From Sarcocystis neurona (taxonomy: Eukaryota; Apicomplexa; Conoidasida; Eucoccidiorida; Sarcocystidae), in contig KL647289.1 in assembly GCA_000727475.1 (NCBI GenBank), positions 4,158,019 through 4,222,018 of the forward strand: a stretch of 64,000 bases of DNA, written 5' to 3'. Below the pieces are notes generated by a model. That model did not search any database, was not told the origin of the DNA, and worked only from the letters and a program-made list of their open reading frames with translations. Positions 51,301 through 58,599 of the stretch are shown here, piece after piece (positions within the stretch are counted from its first letter, which is position 1; each line of letters starts with the position of its first letter). The position numbers and the translations under genes are program-made.

Positions 51301-53847
51301 GCAGAAAGAGAGGCAACCGACTCCAGGTGAGGCCTTGTGCAGCACGAACTCCAACGAATGGGACGGCTCGTGCAGCCGCTTCAGAGTCACGGCCTGCTTG
51401 GCACGGGTTCGCTGGCGACGTCGCCTTGCTAGCTTCTGTTCCACGAGGAGCATGGGCCGACCGTAGTCCAAGTGCTGTTACTTCCTTATCCTCTGAAACG
51501 GCACTTCCTGCTTCAGTACAGCTCATCGTGGGACTCGTATTGTACCGCCCAGGACGTCGGACGCTGCCCGCCTCCTCCCACGGAAGGACACTCTGTTGCT
51601 GAAGCTGCTGCGGGGGATGTTCCTGTAGCTCCATTTGGACCTGCTGCGTGCGGACCTGCTGCCCGCAGTTTCTCTCCTGCAGCTGCAATATCGCCCTGCA
51701 CAGCGTACCGGGGTCAGTTCTTTCTTCACGAAAGAAGTTAGTGCTACTTTTCACGGCAGCAGAAGCTATCGTCTGCAACACAGCAGCAACAGCGAGGCAC
51801 TCAGCTACTTCGCGCTGACGCAACAGCGTTTCCCGCTGTCGACCGCCCTCCAGGTCCCACGGCTGCGGCAGCCAATCAGACTGCTGCTGCCCCGCACCCT
51901 GTTGTGGCAGCACGGTCTGTTGTGACAGCAGTTGCTGCTGCTCCTCTCTCGGCAACAGGGGCTGCTGCTGTTGCTGCTGCGTCTGCTGTGCGTCTTCCTG
52001 CTGTCGTTCCTGTCCTGCCTGACGGAACAGCGTTCGTTGACTAGTACAGCTCCAGTAGCAGCTTTTAACGAGGCCGTCCCGGCGACTGTGGTTTTTGTCC
52101 ACTCTTCTGGTTGTTCGCTCAGCAGCAGCCGAGAATTCTGCTGCTGCAGCACCGCCTGTCGCCCCTGCATGCGCAGCTGTTGCTGCAAGGGGGTCCCCGG
52201 CCGGAGTTGTAGTAGCTGCTATGCCGCTCTCTCCTGCTGCGGGACTGGCTGTCTCTGCAGTGCCTTTTGTTGCTGTGGCCCCTGCTTTGTTGGCTGCTGC
52301 AGCACCACTGGTGGCCTCCCGGTGGCTGCGACTTGTAGTCGCCATGCGCTTCAGCACGCCTCTTTGCCAGCCGTACTCTTCCCGCAGGCTTCCTCCACGA
52401 GTCGCGCCGTTGCAGTTCCTAAGTTGAAGCAGCGCTGCAGCCAGTGCCTGCTCTCTTGCGAAGCCGCTCTCAACGGAGCAGCACCTGAAGCAGGAGCAGG
52501 AGGAGGAGGTCGCCGGCCACTCGAAAAGGTCACTTGCGTTGCTGCTGCAACTACTGCAGCAGGGACGCTCAGCAAAAGTTCTGCTTCTCCCTGCTACTGG
52601 CACAGCGCACGTACAAGTCCGGGACGAGGAAGAAACCGGCAGCGGGACGCCAGAAACGTCGTGTGCTGGAGCAGCAGCAGCAGCAGGGGAAGCAGCACGG
52701 GAAATAAGTCCTGGACTGACGATGGTCTGCAGAGGCAGTCGCCGATGGTGCCGGGTTGACGAAGCCGACTGCTCTTTACCGGTGAACTCGACTACTGCTG
52801 TGTTTGCTTCTGCTGCGGCTCCTTCTGTTGCCTCTGCAGCAGCAGGTCCCGTGTATTCTTCTGCTGCTGCTCGCACTTCATGGAAATCTGCAGGCGAACG
52901 GGTTGTCTGCAGGAGCGCACGACCCGTCGTAGCAGCCAGCACCGTGCTGGACAAAGTGAATGTGAAAGCGTGCGTGACCCCCAGTACAAGGACTTCGCCG
53001 CTACTGCTGCTGCTGCTCCTCCTCTCGTCGCCGCTGCGGCCTCCGCCGGTGCAGCACGTGGCCGCGACGGCGTCCCACAGAGGAGCTACAAGATGCAGCA
53101 GCATGCGCTCGTCTGTGGACGCGTGGCCGCTGCCTGTTCTGTTTTCTCGGGCGCTCCAGCGTGCAGCCACATCTCGTCGTAAAGCAGCCCCAGAGGCCCG
53201 CGACTCGTGCATGCTGCTGCTCAGCACCGTCGACCCCGGTGCGGCTTCTGACGGTGCAGCTGCAGTCTCAACAGGCGCAGGAGAATTCTTGCGGAACAGA
53301 GGTGGACAACCGTTGTTGCCGCCAGCGGGGAAGTCACTCACCTGAGAAGCTCCTGCACGCGCCAAATATCGACGAGGACGGCTCGTCGTCCTCCGGGGAG
53401 CAGTGCTGTCATCAGTAGCTCTGTTGTTCCACATGGCGCGATGTTGCTGCAGCTGTTGCAAATCCACACGACGCTTCTCACTAGCGGCCTCTAGCACCGC
53501 AGCAACAGCCTGCAGTCGCGCAGGCGCACCAGCAGAAACAGACGCAACGAACACGTACACCTAACGTCCCCGAGGAACCACGACCCACGCAGAGGATCGC
53601 TATATGCATTCACGCAATCACGGCTAGTGCATGCCTAACCGTACACATGTACACATGTGTGTATATATATATACACATATATATACGTGAAGACATACAT
53701 GTGCATATATCTGCTTGTATACAGTTGAGCTTTCCACACACGTATACATACGTACATACGTATTCACATCCACGCATGCATATTATGCATAGATATACAT
53801 ACAAATGTAGATATATTCGCGTGTATATCCTGGATACATATGAAAAC

Positions 53848-53882
<35 letters not shown>

Positions 53883-56800
53883 TGTGTATGTTTGTGAGAC
53901 TTTTGTTTACAAGCTCCGCGTCACGGTCCCGGAATGCTGGTCTCACACTCATGGGTTCAGCACATCAGCACGCTTGTATTTATACAACAGCACCTAACTT
54001 GTCTCTCTCTTCACGGGAGACCCTATTTGCTGCAGGCAAGCTGGGCTCCAGAACGTCAGCATCTAGTTAAATACCTGCTGCAGGTCATCCGGCATACTGC
54101 CAATACATATATATATATATATATTTAGAGAGAGATGATGTGTCCGTCCAGGCGAACAGCTGTATCTACATACATGTATGTACTTGCAGCAACCAGGTGG
54201 GAGAAGGGAGGAAAGACTAAAAGAAGCAGGGAAGGAATNNNNNNNNNNNNNNNNNNNNNNNNNNNNNNNNNNNNNNNNNNNNNNNNNNNNNNNNNNNNNN
54301 NNNNNNNNNNNNNNNNNNNNNNNNNNNNNNNNNNNNNNNNNNNNNNNNNNNNNNNNNNNNNNNNNNNNNNNNNNNNNNNNNNNNNNNNNNNNNNNNNNNN
54401 NNNNNNNNNNNNNNNNNNNNNNNNNNNNNNNNNNNNNNNNNNNNNNNNNNNNNNNNNNNNNNNNNNNNNNNNNNNNNNNNNNNNNNNNNNNNNNNNNNNN
54501 NNNNNNNNNNNNNNNNNNNNNNNNNNNNNNNNNNNNNNNNNNNNNNNNNNNNNNNNNNNNNNNNNNNNNNNNNNNNNNNNNNNNNNNNNNNNNNNNNNNN
54601 NNNNNNNNNNNNNNNNNNNNNNNNNNNNNNNNNNNNNNNNNNNNNNNNNNNNNNNNNNNNNNNNNNNNNNNNNNNNNNNNNNNNNNNNNNNNNNNNNNNN
54701 NNNNNNNNNNNNNNNNNNNNNNNNNNNNNNNNNNNNNNNNNNNNNNNNNNNNNNNNNNNNNNNNNGACGAGCAGCACCGGCAGCGCAAGCGACTACTGCT
54801 GCTGCTGCCACACTGCAGTGTGAATAGTGCTGCTCTGTTCTCACTCGGAGAAGCGCATGTATGCAAGAGGAAGAGAGCAGGAGCCCGGGACAGGCAACGA
54901 GCAGGCGACGCAGCAGTCCCCCCGCGTACGCTGCGCGGTGTTCAGCCGCCGCTGCTGGAAGTGCTGCTGCATTCCCGTTTGGAGAAGCGTCCCGCTGCAT
55001 GCGCTGCCACTGCTCTGCTGCTGGCCTCGCGTCCTCTCGAGCGGCCGCCGCGGACACGGCAGGCGCCCGGCTGCTGCTGGCGCCCCTCTCGGGCCCGAGA
55101 AGGCATTCCACGCACAACCGCTGCAATAATCCGAGCAGTGCCACCGCAGCCTGCAGGGCAGCAACTCGGCGCAAGCAGAAGAACAGCCCGTCTTTCGTAA
55201 AAGGAGAGGGACCAAAAATATGTGTCGATTCACACACCAGGCATGCAAGCCACAGACCTCCATCTGTGGAATTTGGACTCCCACGAGAGCGTGACAGGCA
55301 GCAAAAGACAATGAGAGAGGATCAAATTCACACGCCTGTTTACGTGTCGGGAACTGCTTGTAGTGCTGGCCCTGCAAACAGAGAACAGATATATATATAT
55401 ATATATATATGTAAATACGTATCACTACGTGCAGGTCTATAGGTGATGGTTGTTAAGCAGCGAGGCGTACGTGCAGTGGAAAACAAGGAGTGTAGGGATA
55501 GGCACGGCGGTTCTCCGTAGCTTGGAGAGTCTGCATGCGGCTCCTGCTGCGTCTTGCAGGGGAAGGAGAGATACGCAAAGGCACTGATCCATAGGTTCGT
55601 GAAGGAAGGATACAAGCAGCAGGCAGACGTGACCACTGTTTGCTGCAGACGCCGGTGTCGTCGTCACCAGCCGCGACCAGCAGCAGCTCAGACCAACAGC
55701 GGCCCCCAGGCGCCCGAGCCGCACCGCGTGTCCATGCCGGAGCAGTGCTGGGAATCGATGCGGACTTTCCCGAAGAGTCCCGCCCACGCGTATGACTTCA
55801 GCGAACAGACTGCAGTGACCGCAGTGCGCCCTGCGAGGCCAGGGCGGGAGGTCGGTAACAGGAACATACGCAGGACCCGCGGGTGCGTCTACACGTTGGC
55901 GCTGTGCTACCTTCGGTGAGAAGACCGAAGAGAATCAGCTGGAAAGTAGAGGGACGACACATTCTTCAAAGTCAGCACAGCATCTCGAGGGACACGGCAG
56001 GAGAGCCGCGAGCTGTTATACCTGTGAAACGTACGGACGGCAGACGTCTCGAAAAGATCAGCACCACAAGAGAGAGGAACGTTCCTTCGGGCAGCGGTCA
56101 CAAGGACAGCCTTGCAAAGGAGCAGCAGAAGTGTCTCCCCCGTGACCAGCCAATCTCCAGGCAGCGCTCCTCCCGAACTCACCTTCTCTGTCTGAAAGAC
56201 AGCCGCTGCCGCCGCTGTCGTCGCAGGCTCACCACCCCGCCAGCCAGTGAGCGCAGCGGCGATTTCTGACGCACCGCAGCAGGCCGCGTTGCCGGGCGCT
56301 GCAGCATCGCTGGCGTCGCTGCAGCTGTTGGGCGATACGTGTCTGTCGTAGCTGCTGCTGCTGCAGCTCCCGGCTCGGCTGGCGCTGCCGTGCGGGCCAC
56401 GAGGAGCCCAGCAGCCCGCGGCGGCAGTGGCGCGTTCCACCCGAAGCAGCCAGTTCTCACATGCGACTTCGAGGAGTTTCGCTGCAGGAAAAGACGCGCA
56501 GGCTGCAGCAGAGAAAAAGAGCGTCACGGCTGATGCGGCGCCGCAACCACCTGAGCACTTGAGAAAATGAAGCTCGCACACTTCCTCAAGTGCACGTCTT
56601 GTGCATGCGCACACCCCTCCGTACCGAGACGCTCACACGTATATCCAGCCGAAGCGCTTCACCGGGCGACAAGACAAGGACCGTGAATAAGTAAAGAAGG
56701 AACGACTGCGTAGGAGAAGGCGGGCTCCTGGAGAGACAGCGCAGAGCGGGAGTATCGCACAGAGTTCTCAAAGAAAAAACTCTCCCCTTGACGGCACCTT

Positions 56801-57747
56801 AGTCGCAGCTCCGCAGCAGCACACCACCCATCGGAGTGTGTATACGCACTTCACGTGGAGGGCAGCTTACAAGAATCAGAGCAAACGATAACAAGAGCGG
56901 AGCAAGAGAGCAACGCAGGCACCCACGGATGCGCGGATGTAAAAAGTCCCGCCAGGCGCAAACAGCTGCGATCGCCTGCGACCACGCAGATGTGCAACAC
57001 CACGCGCGCCACCCCGAGTTCTCCACGTCAGCGACGGGCGGCGCATATGCAGCAGCGTACACCCAGGGGAGCGCTATGCACGTCTCAGGATGAAGAACGC
57101 GCGTCCCGTATATCTGCATACACGTGCGCACGATCTTCCAGGATCCAAAAGCCTACTCATATTCACGCGGTCGTCCGAAGGCGGGCTGGCCCTACGCACC
57201 CTACACGCGGGTCACATAGAGTCCATAGTTGGCTAGACCTTATCGTTACACCCTTAAAGCTGCTCTCTGTCTCTCGTCCTCTCTCTATACATAGCTCTCT
57301 CTCTATTTATATTTATCCGACACTTCTACAGCTGTTTCTGCTGTTGTTATATATATGCACGTGTATGCACAAATACGCGTGAGCAGCACTTTACGCCCCC
57401 TTCTGCTGCCGCAGGTGTTTCCTCCGAGAAGGCGGTCGTGGACCCGTCCACGCAGACAGAGCTGCAGGCGCAGTACCTTGCACACCAGCTAGGCGCGTCT
57501 CTTGGTCGCCTTCTCCTCTGCCTTCTGTTCCTTCGCGCTTTAGTTTCGCAGGTGGCTCCTTTCGGCGCTCCGGCTCGCGGAAGGACTTGTCGTCTCTTTT
57601 CAGAATAAAGGACCAGAAACTCGTTGTCGCTTGAGGCGTGGCAGCAGGGACGGCTGCGGCAACCCGGGGCTCCGAATGTGTGTGCGTCGCAGCACCTGCT
57701 GCCGATGAATCCTGCTGCAGCGAGGTCGCCACGAGCGCGTCGACCAC
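26747..57747 (-). CDS. PI4KA: Phosphatidylinositol 4-kinase type III alpha (PI4KA-like), very large multi-exon gene
   Basis: The product phosphorylates phosphatidylinositol at the 4 position using ATP. In other eukaryotes it supplies PI4P, chiefly at the plasma membrane. Proposed exons on the - strand, 5' to 3', are: 57747(approx.)-57477, 56502-56183, about 55642-55470 (limits unclear), 55371-55258, 55150-54845, 53509-44568, 42877-42797, 42497-41375, 39859-39650, 38070-37960, 36048-35887, 34819-32582, 31146-30935, 29209-29105 and 26882-26747. From 53509 to the TAA at 26749-26747 the exons total 13,320 bases, or 4,440 codons with the stop, with no frame break. Landmarks are SPLQSAAK/VPYALSFE, IFKMFDDVRQDQLACQIFQ (ATP-binding Lys), VKDRHNGN (catalytic loop), IHIDFGFIFD (DFG loop), HSGLPCF and the C-terminus VVQHLQQGIDY. 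It is about twice the length of animal PI4KA because of Ala/Ser/Gln-rich insertions. The true start is unresolved and may lie at 61452. Confidence 0.85.
28385..28835. repeat. (ACT)n trinucleotide tract, about 0.45 kb, in the last PI4-kinase intron
   Basis: This is nearly uninterrupted ACT/CTA/TAC triplets on the + strand, with occasional substitutions such as ACG, GCT and ATT. Smaller ACT clusters lie at 27940-28040. In the kinase transcript it reads (AGT)n. Open frames of Thr, Tyr, Leu or Val/Ser across it are repeat artefacts. Confidence 0.9.
29105..29209 (-). CDS. PI4KA: PI4-kinase exon after the activation loop
   Basis: The acceptor is CCGCAG and the donor GTGAGC. With the split Ala codon from the upstream exon it reads AYLVLREQSDLILMLVQAML and then HSGLPCFKRLSFENLK. 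This corresponds to the YLAVRP...LV-x-LML-x-TGLPCF segment of PI4K alpha. The TGA immediately after K belongs to the donor, so it is not the end of the protein. Confidence 0.9.
30935..31146 (-). CDS. PI4KA: PI4-kinase catalytic-loop and activation-loop exon
   Basis: This is the clearest diagnostic exon. It starts in phase 0 at VKDRHNGN, where the Asp and Asn are the catalytic-loop residues. It continues with VIHIDFGFIFD, the metal-binding DFG, then FKLTTEMVELMGG (substrate-specificity loop) and FTDLCVQ. The order and spacing are those of lipid PI4-kinases, and no key residue is missing. The donor is GTAAGC. Confidence 0.95.
31235..31470. repeat. 126-bp tandem duplication with a (GT)n tract, in a PI4-kinase intron
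   Basis: Two copies have anchor points TGTTATCTGCAGCA at 31241 and TGTTGTCTGCAGCA at 31367. They share GCGGCAGCA, TAGCGCACACTG and CTATATAAAT-like blocks. The second copy has an expanded GT run at about 31392-31420, where the first has only four GT units. The duplication is therefore older than the GT expansion. Confidence 0.8.
32582..34819 (-). CDS. PI4KA: PI4-kinase exon with the catalytic domain split by two low-complexity insertions
   Basis: This exon has 746 codons, phase 0 at both ends. It opens with VAASVFNRAGIDVWLRPYSV, equivalent to the strand before the hinge (LVGLDLFVFPYRVV in animals). It then has about 430 low-complexity residues. The kinase resumes at 33424 with GGIIELIPQTISRHQIGKEY. 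A second low-complexity stretch of roughly 215 residues follows from about 33330. The exon closes with ANAVENFIKSLAGYAVLSFV then LQ, which joins directly to VKDRHNGN. The frame stays open throughout. Both insertions are Ala-rich, with Thr/Arg/Gln in the first and Ser/Arg/His in the second. I cannot exclude that part is an in-frame retained intron. Confidence 0.85.
35887..36048 (-). CDS. PI4KA: PI4-kinase N-lobe exon with the ATP-binding lysine
   Basis: The acceptor CGCACAG joins in phase 0 to the QSAAK of the previous exon, giving QSAAK-VPYALSFE, a PI4K alpha hallmark. After a short Ser/Pro-rich loop comes CIFKMFDDVRQDQLACQIFQ, where the Lys of IFK is the expected ATP contact and DDVRQD the conserved acidic motif. 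The donor is GTAGGG. The exon has 54 codons. Confidence 0.92.
36216..36445. repeat. Three diverged copies of a GCAAGCCAGAGG unit separated by TA tracts
   Basis: Related blocks start at about 36217, 36296 and 36396, each with G(C/T)(A/G)AGCCAG(A/T)GG followed by GC-rich sequence and then a TATATGTATATA tract. They lie in the intron between the PI4-kinase exons at 38070-37960 and 36048-35887. The spacing is 80-100 bp, and divergence is clear. Confidence 0.6.
37960..38070 (-). CDS. PI4KA: PI4-kinase exon before the N-lobe
   Basis: It has 37 codons in phase 0. The acceptor is GTTCCTGCAG and the donor GTACGA. It reads QENARLAQQNFCIPFDPPVP and then LRRMLPDTVSPLQSAAK. The YLP-x-NP...SPLQSAAK arrangement is the conserved linker between the helical and catalytic domains of PI4K alpha. 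Confidence 0.9.
39650..39859 (-). CDS. PI4KA: PI4-kinase helical-domain exon
   Basis: It has 70 codons, phase 0 at both ends. The acceptor is CGCTGCAG and the donor GTACGT. It contains AALPERQRQLLLHQLSFWVS and ADRKAYLRAAVQQVAH. It occupies the place of the last helices of the PIK accessory domain between the conserved PQ-LLQ segment and the QSAAK linker. Sequence conservation is modest, so the call rests on position, phase and helical character. Confidence 0.75.
41375..42497 (-). CDS. PI4KA: PI4-kinase helical-domain exon with low-complexity insertion
   Basis: It has 1,123 bases, entered with one carried-over base, and ends in phase 0 at a GTGAGT donor. The first part (SSCLREQLLTRAG) and the last part (LLLPQLLQLLRVDVGQRVEQ, then CALLELLHLDTECR) match the PIK helical domain, where animal PI4KA has IPQIVQALRYD. 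The middle is Ala/Glu/Arg-rich low-complexity protein that animals lack. Confidence 0.75.
42797..42877 (-). CDS. PI4KA: PI4-kinase short exon (start of the helical domain)
   Basis: It has 81 bases. It completes an Arg codon and reads VKTLLDAAVVDCILRLLRLD then SGFACD, aligning with the RFKNTEA...VTRLVRLDPGA segment of animal PI4KA. Both junctions keep phase: AG/G at entry and AG/T at exit, with donor GTGCAG. Its upstream intron has a GC donor. Confidence 0.8.
44568..53509 (-). CDS. PI4KA: PI4-kinase giant exon (about 2,980 codons)
   Basis: One frame stays open for 8,942 bases. Most of it is Ala/Ser/Gln/Arg-rich low-complexity sequence coded by GCA, AGC, CAG and GCT triplets. Conserved islands stand out. 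LLRMLLVDEVERLACW near 46.7 kb matches the LL-x-LLA-x-EIERL-x-x-W segment of animal PI4KA. HRFAWSPEMLLHR, at the 3' end, matches NLAWSISPYLAVQLPAR. In animals these two lie about 60 residues apart; here the distance is about 700. The acceptor CTGCAG at 53510 was chosen because the peptide after it, AVAAVLEAASEKR, looks structured. An in-frame ATG at 53434 is a fallback start if the upstream exons belong to another gene. Confidence 0.75.
53643..53890. repeat. TA/CA/TACG microsatellite block
   Basis: Alternating purine-pyrimidine repeat with many short palindromes (for example around 53647-53690) and a (TA)n run at about 53850-53883. It lies in the intron upstream of the giant PI4-kinase exon. 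Open frames here are repeat artefacts. Confidence 0.85.
54239..54765. other. Assembly gap (527 N)
   Basis: The gap falls between the PI4-kinase exons at 55150-54845 and 53509-44568, which are in matching phase (0/0). It is probably intronic, but an exon hidden in the gap cannot be excluded. The right edge is CAG/CTG-rich, a likely cause of the assembly break. Confidence 0.95.
54845..55150 (-). CDS. PI4KA: Probable PI4-kinase N-terminal-region exon
   Basis: It has 102 codons, phase 0 at both ends. The acceptor is CCTGCAG and the donor GTGAGA. It begins AAVALLGLLQRLCVECLLGP, which resembles the EVLLQVLHVLLGMC helix of animal PI4KA. It then turns Ala/Arg-rich and ends CPGLLLSSSCIHALLR. The assignment rests on the match of the first helix and on phase agreement with both neighbours. 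Confidence 0.6.
55258..55371 (-). CDS. PI4KA: Probable PI4-kinase N-terminal-region exon
   Basis: It has 38 codons, phase 0. The acceptor GTTTGCAG is good. The donor GTCTGT is weak. It reads GQHYKQFPTRKQACEFDP and then LSLSFAACHALVGVQIPQME. The second part aligns with the PVAESFSFCLVTLLSDVA segment of animal PI4KA, and joining to the next exon reproduces its helix order. Confidence 0.6.
55470..55642 (-). CDS. PI4KA: Probable PI4-kinase N-terminal-region exon (limits unresolved)
   Basis: The frame includes SGHVCLLLVSFLHEPMDQCL and VSLLPLQDAAGAACRLSKL, which track the RDAVIALGIFLIESDL and VVPYLLRLLKGL segments of animal PI4KA. The best donor, GTACGC near 55466, leaves phase 2, while the next exon (55371) needs phase 0. 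Either another donor is used (GTATCT or GTTTTC in phase 0), a small exon is missing, or there is a one-base assembly error. Confidence 0.45.
56183..56502 (-). CDS. PI4KA: Probable PI4-kinase N-terminal exon
   Basis: It has a strong acceptor (CTCTTTTTCTCTGCTGCAG) and a strong donor (GTGAGT). It contains CASFPAAKLLEVACENWLLR, resembling the PASLEKVQKLLCMC helix near the N-terminus of animal PI4KA, followed by an Ala/Ser-rich stretch to VFQTEK. It enters in phase 1, matching the phase-1 donor GTACTG that ends the upstream exon at 57477. Confidence 0.6.
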
Positions 57748-57762
57748 ACAGCTGCAGCAGTG
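57477..57762 (-). CDS. Probable upstream exon of the same gene, low complexity
   Basis: The frame reads VVDALVATSLQQDSSAAGAA and later FWSFILKRDDKSFREPERRK, then a Lys/Arg/Glu/Gly-rich tail to RLAGVQ, ending at donor GTACTG in phase 1. The Arg/Lys/Glu-rich part does not look like intron. The 5' limit is uncertain, with acceptors at 57762 or 57751. I assign it to the kinase gene only because phase matches the 56502 exon. Confidence 0.45.
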
Positions 57763-58599
57763 CTGAGACAGCGCGCAGTGGCAACAGAGAAGACAAACGC
57801 CAACTCATTTCTTCAGACTTCCTCTCACGGATAGAGTCCTCCTCCTTGGCGTCAGAATGCGTGACTATTCCTTCAAAGTCGTAGGTTCACTGGCTTCCGC
57901 TACACCTAGACCGCTCCACAAACACGTGCAGCGTTCGGCCCCCCTCTGAGACGGCGAGAGAGTCCTTACGTGTCTACGCTTACAAGGCCAACCCATGAAG
58001 ACGAGCCGCAGACGTGCAGGCAGTCATATACGTGTTAGTTTATATATATATGTATGTATGTTGTATTCCTATATACGCACAGATGTGTAGGGGATTGTAT
58101 ATATATTATATACGTCTATATACGTATTTCCGCAGAGACGTACATATCCGTAGATATATACATATATGCAGGCATATGCGACATACAGGACAGGGAGGTG
58201 AGTGTTTCTCGCCGTGTTTGCACGTGTGCCACGGAGAGGCATACGCAGACAGAAGAAAAATTAGTAGTGGGAGTGAGGAGCACCTTCACTGGAAAAGGGA
58301 CTTCCGATTCATAGCAGGAGCCCCACCCACTCGCGGCAGACAGTAAAGATGGCAGCTGTCCACTCGCAGGGAGAGGGAAGCTGCACAGCAGCTTTCTTCA
58401 CGTCGACACAACTGCAGAAGAGCGTCGTCCTGGAAAAGCCGCAGCACCTCTTTACGCATGCGTACAAGAACAAGCACATCTACACACATGGACACACATA
58501 CAGGATTATCTCTGATTACATACATATGTATATGTCCGAGGGAACGACACATAAAGAGACGGTTCTGCGCCGCAGCGGTTTCAACGGGTGAGAGAGTCC

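Noticed and set aside
45152..53418. Many + strand frames of 60-310 residues opposite the giant kinase exon
   Set aside because: CAG/CTG triplets keep several frames open on both strands. Only the - strand frame is continuous and contains family motifs.
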